Assembly (NCBI GenBank): GCA_964035545.1 | Contig: CAXIUT010000148.1 | Coordinates: forward strand, 1 to 53,877 | Reading direction: 5' to 3' | Source of the DNA: Bugula neritina | Taxonomy: Eukaryota; Bryozoa; Gymnolaemata; Cheilostomatida; Bugulidae | Length of the DNA: 53,877 nucleotides | Shown: piece after piece, positions 35,493-46,960 of the stretch | Numbering within the stretch: position 1 is the stretch's first letter | How the letters are laid out: every line of letters starts with the position of its first letter | The notes under the pieces: generated by a model | Seen by the model: the letters and a program-made list of their open reading frames with translations, nothing else | Databases searched by the model: none | Told to the model about the DNA's origin: nothing | Program-made: the position numbers and the translations under genes

Positions 35493-38400
35493 TCAATTAT
35501 TGCGAATCTTAGATAATCTCTACTAAGTTAATTTATCCAATTTAAAGAATTATTTCAACTGGTTTCCTGTCATTTTTGCTCTAGGCTCTTACTCTTCCTC
35601 AGCATTCATGTAGTTTTAATCATCACTGATTTCCCTTCGGCCAGGAATTCTATCTTCTTAGAACAACTATTCAGCATTTGCTACATATTATTCATCATCG
35701 TCAGATTCCTTCTCAGATTAAGAAGAAGATTATGATAGCTAGATATCATATTTGATGATTTCATCAGTAAATATGACTCCATTATCTGATCTTCTAATCC
35801 ATGGTGCTTAGGGTTTGATTTCTATTGAAGACATTGTAAACTATTCGAATATTTTATCTTAAAATTTAGGGATTATATCTGGTTTTCGAATATGAGGAAG
35901 GCAGAAAAATATTCTAGAATGAATAGTTGCCGCAGATAAAGGTAATACAACCTCAGGAAATATTGAACAAAGTCTATTTTAGACTGGAAAAGGTACTATT
36001 TATAAACAATCTTTGTTTTTCTTGCTCTTTGATTATTTTATTTTTGATTCCTGTTTTAGAATATCAATTAATCGTTCATATTAATCTCTAATTTATCCTT
36101 CAGGGATTTGATCTATGATTTAGATAAGACCTTTTTGAGCAGCTGAATAATCTTTTTAAAGTATATTACAAATTGTAATATTAAACTGTAATTCTTGATA
36201 ATTAAAGGCCATATTTTAAAAGGACAAGTGATTGAAATTTATTAAATATTATTCATCTATCTATAAACTTTAAAGTGGTTGATATCTTTTCTCCATCAAA
36301 GAAAAAGATCTGATAAAGTTCTTCTTTGCTGCAGAATAATTTTTACAATAAAAATACATTACACCCTTATAAAACTGATATAAATACTCTTAAACAAATA
36401 TACCAAATTATCCTTTTGACCTTTTCTTCGCTTATTTCATACGAACTAGTATTCCTTAATAACCAGACATGGAATCATCACTACACTATCTTAAACACTC
36501 AATTATCTCATAATCAAAAGCAATTTTAGAATCATTTTTTAACTAAAGCATCATTTTCATGTAGGCCAGTGAATTAAGAACATCTTTAGCAATCAAGTAA
36601 CATTTTACTTTATAGAAAAGAACGTCAAAATTTTTATTTAAATTATTAACATTAGAATAAGCCTTATTAGCATCTTCATAGGCCTTAATATAGAACAAAA
36701 GATGACCTGCCCAAACATGGATTTCAGGAGAACTAGGTCTATAAGTCATATATGATTGAAGATCATTAAAACCAGATTTAACTTAATCAGTCAAAAGCAT
36801 GCATTTAGCTCTACTTAAAAATGCTTCTGGTAGTTGATGTTTTTCATCATTATCAATAGCTTTTTTGAATTAGCTAATTGCTTAATGATATTTACCACTT
36901 TAAGCAAAATTTAATCCAATCAAATAGAACACAAGATGATTAGGTTTAGTACTTTAGTTAAGACACTGATCAAAGTCATTAAGTGCATTTTTAAGATATC
37001 CTAAAGAATAATTTAATAATCCTCTAACCATATAAAGAGAAGGATTATTTTAAATAGTTTATATCTTTTTGATAGTTCTCATAGCCGATTCAAGATATTA
37101 TTTCTTCTTTTATTTCATCTCTTTTGGAATTAACTTATTTGAAAATAATATCAGAGTTAATGCTTTATAAAAAGCTGGTTCAATTCGATAAGGTAGAGCT
37201 TTAGCTGCCTTTGAAAATAAAGTAAGAGCATTCTAGTATTTTAGATTGTTGCATGCAATAACTGCCTCACAGATAAATTTGTTGTACAAATTAGGAAGAT
37301 CTAGTGAAAATTATCTTTCCATCATGTCGAGATCTTATTTAGCCTGTTGAAATTTTTAAAGTGCCATATAGCCATAAGATCTGGTTGAATAAAAAAGAGG
37401 TTTTAGAAAATTTGATAAAGGTTTATCTTTATCTTAAAGAAGTTCAGTTAAAATTTTAATTCCTTCTTGATAATTTTTTTTCATCATAGAAGTAACTCCA
37501 TTGATAAATATTTTAAACTTTTTGACTACTTTTTCATCGATATCAAGATATTAAGCTCTTTAAAGAGTAAAAAGAGCTTAATAATAGTCTCTATTTTATA
37601 TTTTTATTCTAGTAATCTCATAGATAGATCTTGTAACTGCTCTCTTATTTGAATTATGTTTAATAGCCTGCTAGTAACAAATAATCGATTCATTTTGTTG
37701 TTCTAAATCATTAAAAAGTTACTTAATTTATTAAATATTAATCCTTTAAAGTAATAAGCCTCACTATTTTAAATATCTGCATTCAGAAGGCTATTAATAT
37801 CTTCTAAAGCAGAATCATATCTTTTCAGTTACATATTACAGATTGCTCTTCTTAGAAGTAAACAAACACTGCTCTTTTTGTTATTTAAAGCTTGACTATA
37901 ATAATTTTTAGCCTCTTAGTATTTCTATATTAATCTCAAACAATCTCCCTTACCAATAAATGCTATCTGCTTTTGACTATCAAGAGTAATAGCTTTATCG
38001 AAATCTTGTAAAGCGAGTCGATATTATTTTAGTTTAAGTCTCAATTTACCTCGATAAATATAAGCTTCATAATATTTAGGATAATGTTTGATACACTTAT
38101 TAAGCTATATAAACAACTATATACTATTTATTCAGTATCTTAATATCTTTAATTTTTTTTATAGCATACTGAAAGAAGAAGATAAGTATTTTTTTTAGGT
38201 TTATTTCTCATCATAGTTTCAAAAATATTAATAGCTTGGTCATATGATCCATAAAATATATGACATATTCCAAGTAAATATTGTAGCTAAAGATGACTAG
38301 ACTAAACTTCAAGAGCATTTTCAATTATATTGATAGCTTCAGATAGCTGATTTGTTTTTAGATATTAATTAACTTTCTCAATTGTATTTTCAATAAAAGT

Positions 38401-38772
38401 ATTTCCCTTGACTTTTTGCTGAACACCTTTTACTATAAAATCAATATCTTCATGGTCTTTGCTGGGCGAGTCGTATTCTCGATTAATTGACTGTTATAAT
38501 TTGGAATATTTATGATTATTTCTCTGAGGAGAAGTATTGTTCAGTTGATACTTTTTGGTTTATAGTTTGCCTTGACTGAGTCTTTTCAATTCTATTGGAT
38601 TTTTTTTTGAAGATTTTTGTTTTTTAATTGGATTAAAACTATTCTTATATTTGGGAAGAGAACGTTGGTTTGGAGTAGATACTTGGTTCTGATTAATATC
38701 GAAATATTCTTGAGGATTTCTTCGTTTTTTTGGAAGATTATTGCTTGAGGATACTATCTTTGTCTTTCTCAT
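35493..38772 (-). CDS. TPR-repeat protein, about 1,080 residues
   Basis: A long minus-strand gene with at least one 20-nt intron (38105-38124); the coordinate arithmetic implies another of similar phase. The N-terminus (~70 residues) is basic and disordered. The bulk is consecutive tetratricopeptide repeats, for example PEIHVWAGHLLFYIKAYEDANKAYSN and FYKGVMYFYCKNYSAAKKNF. The C-terminal part has IEIKPEAPWIRR followed by an acidic stretch, ending KIRNN before TGA 35493. TPR arrays are protein-binding scaffolds. Many large ciliate TPR proteins are associated with cilia or transport, but I cannot assign a complex. An apparent 26-nt intron could fuse it to the EF-hand gene, but the uninterrupted end reads better. 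Confidence 0.75.
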
Positions 38773-38967
38773 AACAGTTGATATATTTTAAATAATAAAA
38801 TCGTCAACAACAATCTTTTACTTAAACCAATATATCAACCATATCTGATATTTTTTAAGATTTTTACAGATTATTCATCAAAATTATTGGATAATATGAG
38901 CTATAATAATATCCATAAACTATTTAATAATTTTTAAAAGTAGTATAAAGATATTTAGTCCTTATAA

Positions 38968-39791
38968 TCACTTAACAGCACTTGGCTTTCTTTTCTTTTC
39001 ATCACGGAGATGTTTTTCTTCAGTAATGTTAAGGTAAAGACCATTTCCATCGGGAAGACTGATTGAAGATTTCTTATTTCCAATAATGAAAACATTTCCT
39101 TTTCTGGTGGCAAATGATTTACCATTGCTGTCTTTAAGATGAACAATATCAAAACTTCCAAGATGTCTTTCAACGTGTAGAACTTGGGCAACTCTTCCAA
39201 CGTTGTTTCCAGCTGTAATAAAAGCAAGATGTCCTGGCTCATTGGTGAACCATTCAACGATTTTGTTGTTTTCAAGATCAAACTTGATAGTATCTCCTTA
39301 GTTGATTTCTGGGTGAGGGAATCTGATAGTTCTTCCGTCATTAGTAACAATGTAAGGAATCTTATTAGGTCCAACAGCTTTAGTTTTAACCTTCATAAGT
39401 TTGCTTCTGGCTTCAGATTCTTTAATCTTGACAAGAATAAATCTTCCCTTGACATCATACATAAGTCTAAAGTTTTATCCAGTTTTAACAACAGTGATCA
39501 CATCTTGAATACCAACTGGGAACTTGATATCTCTTCTGATTTTATTATCAATCTTGATTCCAGCTTATTTATCTTGGACAATGATATTGGCTTCACGGCT
39601 TGTTAAAGCTATCTTGAGATGATTTCTTAATAAATGCATTAGTACCTAAGGAGGATAGAGAGGGGAAGACACTCTCTAAGTTTGTGGGGACCTTGGCTAG
39701 GTCTTGTGGCATAAATGCCTCCCATCTTAGATAGAAGCCATGATCTAGGGGTATTTATTCTTTTAAGATGCTTTTTGGGTCCTCTGGCCAT
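38968..39791 (-). CDS. RPS4: 40S ribosomal protein eS4 (RPS4)
   Basis: 267 residues after removing a 20-nt intron (39626-39645, GTACTAATGCATTTATTAAG). The match to eS4 is end to end: [18 protein letters not shown]-type block, [73 protein letters not shown]. The S4-type RNA-binding and KOW regions are complete. eS4 binds 18S rRNA early in small-subunit assembly. Exon 1 is visibly richer in G+C than the neighbours and uses CTT/CTC, CCC and AGA codons, as expected of a highly expressed gene. The ~180-base spacer upstream presumably holds a strong promoter. Confidence 0.97.
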
Positions 39792-39971
39792 AGATTATTT
39801 ATTAACAATTAATATATTAAATATTTTAATATTAAACTCTCTTATCTAGAAGATTAAAGCTAATTTCAAATCAAACGATAAAATAGATGATTAAATCAAG
39901 TATAAACCTCTAAATATGATTTATTGTATTTGTTCAATATAATTATTTAGATATAATTAGTTGAATAAAGA

Positions 39972-41216
39972 TCATTTTATGATAAGATGTTTATTCTCTT
40001 TTTCAATCATTATATTTTTAGTTGAACGTGATTCGATTACCTGAGGTAATAACTTACTACTCATAGGTTTTTTATGTAAATCTCTTTCAAGTGGTGGAAG
40101 CTATTTAGTACTTTTGTTTGAAAGAAAATATTTAGGTGTATTTTTATCTTTGTCTTTAAGAGATACTTCAGCAGGAAGCTCTATTACTTTCTCAGATCTA
40201 AATTTCTTAGTCTTTATCTTGAATGATGAGTTTGTAGATTCTTTGTCAATAAAGTTGACTGTTTTCTTCCCATTTTAAACGAATTGAGATTTAGGCAGTC
40301 TTTCATTCAACATTCTTAGCACTTTAGGACATTAAATTGGTTCAATTAGTTTTACTTGTCTTTTTTCTTATAAATCATTTGCTATTCCTTCTGCTGAAAG
40401 CTAAAATTAAGCAAAATAAGGTTTTTCCAAAAGAAATGCTGCACTTGGACGCTGTACAGGATCAGTTCTTAAACATAAACCTATAAATTCTTTCAAATTT
40501 TTGGTATATTTTTTCGGAATATCCTGATATGTACCTTTTGTTACTGATTGGAATAATCCTGGGAAATCATCTGCTCTAAAAGGAGGCAAAAGAGTGCACA
40601 TTTAATAGATAATGCATCCAAGAGCCCAAACATCACATTTGTTATCATACTTTTGCCCATTCCAGATCTAAGGACTGGTATAGTATGGAGTTCCAGTTTG
40701 AGTAGTAGCAAATCCATTATCAGTAAGCTTAGAAATATTGAGATCTCCGATCTTAGCTACTCCATTAACAAAAAATATATTCGCACATTTCATATCTCTA
40801 TGAATGATATTATGTTAATGCAATCCCTTTAGACCTTTAAGCACTTGATGCGCAGTCTTCCAGATAAACTTCTAATCAAAACCACTATGTCCATATCTCT
40901 CAAGACGCTGATTCATCATAACCTCGAGATCACCTCCTTCTGCATACTCCATAGCGATGCAAAGAGATTGTAGTTCTAAAGAATAAAATGAACATTTATA
41001 AGAAACAACATATGGCATATTAATCGAAGCAAGTAATCGAATTTAGTTGAGAGCAGCATTTTTTTATTTTTGTTTAGCATTTGCTAAGAATACCGATTTA
41101 AGAGCATATAGCTTTTTGTCTTCCTTTCTTTTGACAAGTTGAACTTTTCCGTAGCTACCTGTACCTAGCTCTCTGATGATTTAAAAGTCTTTGAGACAAT
41201 AATCCCCTTTATCCAT
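39972..41216 (-). CDS. NEK-like protein kinase
   Basis: 414 residues, single exon. Kinase landmarks in order: GTGSYGKV (Gly loop), YALK, ALNEIRLLASI (alpha-C), IHRDMKCANIF (catalytic loop), GDLNISK in place of DFG, GTPYYTSPEIW (APE-type motif whose Glu is TAG), CDVWALGCIIYEMCTLLPPF (second Glu TAA) and RPSAAFLLEKPYF. The ALNEIRLLASI and GTPYYTSPEIW blocks are typical of NIMA-related kinases. The Asp of the metal-binding motif is kept while Phe-Gly becomes Leu-Asn, a form common in protist NEKs, so activity is plausible. The Lys/Arg/Ser-rich C-terminal ~120 residues have no domain. NEKs in ciliates control cilia and cell cycle; this role is inferred. Confidence 0.9.
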
Positions 41217-41337
41217 TAGAAGAATGATATGAAAATGATATACTTTTAAATAACAGTATTGCCAATCTTATAAATAGAAGAAATAACTGATTTTACTCGA
41301 TTATAATTTTTCATAAAAATATTTATCATAAAGATTA

Positions 41338-44300
41338 TCATTGAATATTTAAACCATACTATTTCCTTAATATAGATATAGGGGTTGGGGTTGGGGTTGG
41401 GGTTGGGGTTGGGGTTGGGGTTGGGGTTGGGGTTGGGGTTGGGGTTGGGGTTGGGGTTGGGTTCAAAATAGACAATAACTCATTGATTTGACTATGATGA
41501 TGCACATATTTATTTCGATGATTTTCTTTTACTTCATTTTGAGGACTATTATCTTTTTTAGAGAGGGATTAAGGTAGATCATTAAAGACTAAATTCACCA
41601 TTAATCGATACATACTAAGACTAAGAAAAGGTTTTTATTTTTATTTCTTTTAATGAATAGATAAGGAACATCTTAACTTATAGAAAAGATCTATTTTTTT
41701 TGAAACATTTTATTTTTTAGGACTCCATTAATAAAGATTATTTTATTTGATATTTTTAATCAATGAAAATATTTTTTATTTTTGAAATAACCAACAATCT
41801 ACAGCTGATAAATATTCTTTAATAGAATCATCGATTTGAGGTTTAAAATTATATGAAATATAATTAAAATCAGAATCTGATATTTCATAAAGAAGAAAAA
41901 TACTTCTTTTAAATCTGTAGTCATCAACATATTAATAATCTTTGAATAAACTAAAATCGAATGCATTTATTTTCAATTGCGGAGAAGTAGGAGGACTATT
42001 ATTATTTTTTTGAATATGTTTTTGTATTATATGTAAATAATCTGTAAACATAAATGATAATTTGGTGAATTTATGAATATTAGATAATGTTTTTAATTCC
42101 TATTTTACTATCTACATTTAACTCAAATTAGCCAAAACAAATATATTTTCATTATGTTCTGTTCTAAGAACAATTAGAAGTTAAGTACTTAGGTATTGTT
42201 TGTTACTATATTAATTTTTAAACTCCTGAATTATCTAAACAAACTGATCCAAAAAATGCAAATAATAGAACCATTTATCTTTCATCAACAAATTTAAATT
42301 AGAATTATACCTAAAAAATAAAAAACCATCTACCTGATTCACTATCTGCTACAACTACTTACCATACAACACCATGTTCGGATAAACCTTCTCTTTCATA
42401 ATCAATTATTACTATTTTTTTTAAAGAGGCTTCTTCAACATCGATAACTACCTCATAATATTGGAATATATTTTGTAGAAATAATTTTAGATTTGACATT
42501 ATCCTATACAAGCTCTAGTTATAAATGCAAAACTTTATTCAATTCTACCAAAATGAACATTTCCCACATACTAAGGTATCTAAAATACTATATGAGAACG
42601 AATCGATGAATCTCTCTTTGCCTTGCTTGCTCTTTTAAAATTAAAACTTTTAAAATTGTCCTGAGAATCTGGATTGTTTTATAATTTAGTAAAAAGATAA
42701 TTAACCTGAAAGATCTATGAACATTCTCTATCTAGAAGTTTATTTATTTATTCTTTGAATTTGAGTTTCAAAATGTAAAGACATTTACCATATTTCTACG
42801 ACAATGCTTGTTAAGGTTTTTAGCAGTTAAATAACCAAGTATACTAACAGGTTTAATATGAATTTTGAGATTGACTTTAATTAAGAATTTAACTTGTTTT
42901 GATGTTAGTTGTTAATAAAGAATTACTTTCAGATATACTTCTTTTATCACAAGTAACAGGAGCACGAAGGGAACTAAATTAGTTTATTTATTGATGGGAT
43001 CCCTTTTTATCTAAAATTTATCCATTTACATCAGATTTGACTTAATATTTGACTGGCTATACATATTTGAGAGATTATATAAATCTATTATTTTATGAAT
43101 TTTAATTTTTACTTTTTTTTTATTGTTGACTTTTAAATTATACTCTATTATGATAAACTTCCAAATGCTGAATAATAAAATGTATAAGATGATCTTTATG
43201 AAAACAATTAGGTATTTAGAATCTGATTTATTTCTTTTATTAGTCTTCTCTTCTCTTAATAAATGATTATTAAAACTATTGAATCACTGTATGATTTATT
43301 AGTAGAAATCTAGAAACATCGTCAAATAGTTGTTTATGAAGAACTTACATCAAATGAGGTAATATCTTTTTATCTATTGCTTTAGGGTCTAACAAAGGAT
43401 TTATACAAAAACAATTGTAAACTAAATAATTTTTACATTTAGGAAATATTGTCTACTTATTCTATTATGATATCTACTTAACTAAATTTTGATCCTGTTG
43501 TTCTTCGAAATGAAAAATAACATGATAATTTTAACAAAACTTTTAAAATAAATAAGTATTTCTTATATTATGAATAATACTCAAACTAAAGATCTGATAC
43601 TCTTTCAGATAATGTAAAATTATATTTGGAGGTATTCTTTCATTTAAAGGTAGATAACTTCTATATAATCTACTTAAACCTACCTTTTGTGCAATTTGAC
43701 TACTCTATGAAAAAGAAGTCGGTTGTTCTGATACTGGTGATAGCTTTTTAGCCAAAAATTTAGATATTGCAGGATTCTTCTTAGTCACTTTCTTTGTAGT
43801 TATTGTTGTTATTTTATTAGATGTATTATTTACTGTTTCATTCATCCAGAGTTCATAAGGATACAGAGGAATCTAATATGTTAGTATTAGTTCATTCATA
43901 AGAATATTTGCATTGATAAAATTGTTTAAAGTTTTTAGATATTTATCTTATATTTTTTTCTTGAACATTTGCTGCTCAACAAAGAAAAACTTTTAACTCA
44001 GATGATAGCAAAATTATAGTTTTGCTTTAGAAACTTTCATCAAAATAGGCTGAGCAATATTGATACTTCCCTTTTATTATTACTAAAGAACCATATATTA
44101 ATGTTGAGACGGTTTGACTCTTTTAAAACCGATTTAATGCTGAAGGACAGGATGTTCTATAAAATTACAAATATTTTATACTTTTTGATGTTCTTTATTA
44201 ATCAATTTTAATTTAACTTCATTGGTATGATGTTCTTTCCATAAAAATTTAAAAGTATCTAACTTATAAATCAAAGTATCTTGTTTAGTAATGACAGACC

Positions 44301-46858
44301 TTTCCAACTAGTATGACATTTCTTATATCAACTATTTTATCAAACAACTAAAATAATCAATCATTTTCAATCCATTTTATGTATTATTTTTAGCTTTTAG
44401 ATAAAATTGAACCACAATTGATGACATATTTTTAATTATCTAAGAATAATGCTGACAAATAAGAAAAGGTAAGTTCTACCTGGTAATATCTATAAGTTCT
44501 TTTCCAGTATCTAGTTGCATCCTCATAAATAACTAACTATTAGTCCTTGATATGTTAGTATCTACCTCAAATTAAGCTTATTCGTCTTATTCTTTATTTC
44601 TTATCTGGAAATAATGGTTTACTCTTTTCAATGGAAAAAATTACTAAACTAAAGTAAATAACTTCTAAGCGAATATTGTTAATGTTTTCTTTGCTTTTTG
44701 TTCTTAAGGAGATCCAGAAGATAAATTAGTAATATAATATTTTTAACATAAAGAAAAAAGAGTTATAATGTTAATTCTTTTTTATTAAAGATGAGTAAAT
44801 TGTTGGTTATTTATAATTTTAGCAATTCCTCCTTTAAAATTTCCCTACAAAAATATCCTAAAATCATTCATATAAATTTGCTAATTAATACGATAGACGA
44901 TCTCCTTTAAAATTATGTCACAAAAAGTTGTTTCATTCTATCTTATGTTGAATTATTCATAGTACATATTGACAAATTTATAATAAAGATTTTTCTATCT
45001 TTTTTGAAGATAAAGAAACTTAAAAGGACTACATAAAAAAAATGAATATGTCTTGCCACTTATAGTAAGATTAAGATCTCCTTCTATTGAGCTAAGATCA
45101 GTAGGCATTAACAGTTTTGTTGGAGTTGGTAAAATATGATATTTTTAGCTGTTATGATCTCTATAATACTTTAAAATAAGTTATTTACAACTCCAAAAGA
45201 AGTTCAAAGGAAAAGCATATGATCTAATATCATATAGAATCATAATTTGTTAATAAACTTACTGATTGATGGCTTTAGGAGTTCCTGAACAAGTTGATTT
45301 CAATAATTTACAATGAATAGCTTGATAAGTATCAATAAGTCTTATGATTTCCTGTTGAGTTTGTTTTAATTGTGACGATATGATATTTACTAACTAAGGG
45401 ATAAATATAGGCTTTGAATTTGATTCTTTATTATAAGGATAGATATGTAAGAATGAAGGAGGAATAGCAAAATGAAATAATATCTCATTTTTTTATTTAC
45501 TCTATTTAACAGATAAGAAAGTTGCTTTTTATTGAGAACTATCCTCAGATCTCACTTCAATTATTTTAAAGTACTTCTTTAACTGAGCATCATTATTTTT
45601 GATACAGATTTTATCATATGTCAATTTTCTAAGTATCCCTTCCCAATAGATTTAATAAAGTTTGAAGTAATAGACAGATTTGAATTTTAAAGCCCATTTT
45701 TTATGAAACATATAATGCCCAATACAATCTTCATGTCTATGATAAAGAGATATCTGATTTTGAAGTTAAGTTTTATTCACAATCTTCGCAGGACTATCTT
45801 TTCTCAAAGTCATTAATCTTTCACTATGCTTTTGTCTCTCTTGTCGTAGTTGAACTTTAAATTCTAACAATATTTCGAAAATATCTGGGCACACTTCATT
45901 TTGATAGATATATTGAATAGATCTAAATTTTTAAGTCACAGGTTTTGTAAGATCGGGATTATTTTTCTTTGAAATATCAGTTATTTGCCAATTTTAAAGA
46001 AACTTTGCTTCAAAAATAAATTTATTCAAAGAACTTATTCCAGGCACTAAATCATAAAAAATAGATTAATTCTAAATAAATGTAAATATACTTATATTTT
46101 ATAACTACCAAAATGACCTCCAGTATTAATACATGAATACGTACACCAATTACAATTAAAGTTGATCAAAGATCCTGGTTCCTAGTCATTAAAAGAAGAA
46201 ACAACAATCAATGATTTTATTCCAAGAGTTGATTCCTAATTACTGAAAACCTGATAGATTAGTTCATTAATGCTATATCTCATATTATCTTTTTGATATG
46301 GAAGTCTAGATTTTTAAATAGTCAAATTGATAAAATCACAAAGAGGTTCAAGGTTATTCTCTTGCAGAGGTTAGTTAAAAAGGATCATCTAAGTAGAATT
46401 AGTAGTACTGATAATTTATTTTTATGGACTGTGAAGAGGGGTTGGGGTTGGGGTTGGGGTTGGGGTTGGGGTTGGGGTTGGGGTTGGGGTTGGGGTTGGG
46501 GTTGGGATATGATAATTTATTGCATATTTTTAAGAGGATAACTTTTAGTACCATAATTATAGACCAACATATATGGACTCAGATCTAACAAAAATATTAT
46601 TTTGTTGCTTTTAGTTTCAAAATAAAAAGTCAAATCTTGTCTATTTTTATAGCTAGGTGATTTCAGCCCATTGTGTTCAAGTAGTCGACAGTTATCCAAG
46701 TATTCAGATAGTTCGCAATACCGCATTTGATTTCTAATATCATAATGAAGACCAGCAATATTGTCTCCATGCATAATGAAACGTGAAAAGATATTAGCGA
46801 ATTCAGTTGTGACCTATTAGTCTTTCTATAGAATTACTCTCATTGATTTTGTATTCAT
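41338..46858 (-). CDS. SZT2-like giant protein carrying two telomere-repeat insertions
   Basis: About 1,826 residues if two 20-nt introns (46389-46408 and 46072-46091) are removed; the total then divides by three. The N-terminus (MRVILEKDEEV ... FIMHGDNIAGLHYDIRN) and the strand KIIFLLDLSPYMLVY recall SZT2, the KICSTOR scaffold that tethers GATOR1 to lysosomes for amino-acid control of TORC1. There FVIELDLSPS is followed by a sheet and a segment like SLIVVSSFND...CTYSCINTGGHFGSY. The identification rests on that first ~250 residues; the rest is divergent and Phe/Ile/Asn-rich. The gene is translated through two telomere blocks: Pro-Gln repeats near residue 120 and Pro-Thr repeats about 25 residues before the end, followed by ISILRKEYGLNIQ and TGA. 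Confidence 0.5.
41381..41461. repeat. Interior telomere-repeat block 3, in-frame near C-terminus of SZT2-like protein
   Basis: A perfect GGGGTT array of 81 nt (13.5 hexamers) ending TTGGG on the plus strand. On the sense strand it follows NELLSILN and reads CCA ACC repeats (Pro-Thr). The open frame continues 13 more codons to TGA at 41338. The length is a multiple of three. Confidence 0.95.
46438..46506. repeat. Interior telomere-repeat block 4, in-frame near N-terminus of SZT2-like protein
   Basis: A perfect GGGGTT array of 69 nt, identical in length and ends to the block in midasin. The sense strand reads CAA CCC repeats (Gln-Pro) between YPLKNMQEIIIS and LFTVHKNKLS. A 20-nt intron follows 29 bases downstream (46389-46408). 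Confidence 0.95.
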
Positions 46859-46960
46859 AAACTCTTATTATTATCAATATTTAAGAATATTAAATCAATT
46901 TATCTTGTAATTTATATTTTAATAATTGATTATTTATTAATTTCAATACACGACAAGAGA

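Noticed and set aside
35567-35592. A 26-nt intron fusing the TPR and EF-hand genes
   Set aside because: It restores a frame, but the unspliced TPR end (NQLKEFFKLDKLTEERLSKIRNN, then TGA) is more protein-like and a good ATG for the EF-hand gene follows at once.
39184-39606. A 140-residue plus-strand ORF opposite eS4
   Set aside because: It is the antisense shadow of the ribosomal protein gene, which matches eS4 along its length.
46293-46541. Plus-strand frame with a Gly-Trp repeat over block 4
   Set aside because: It is antisense to the SZT2-like gene, and the repeat is open in all frames. The flanking residues show no family resemblance.
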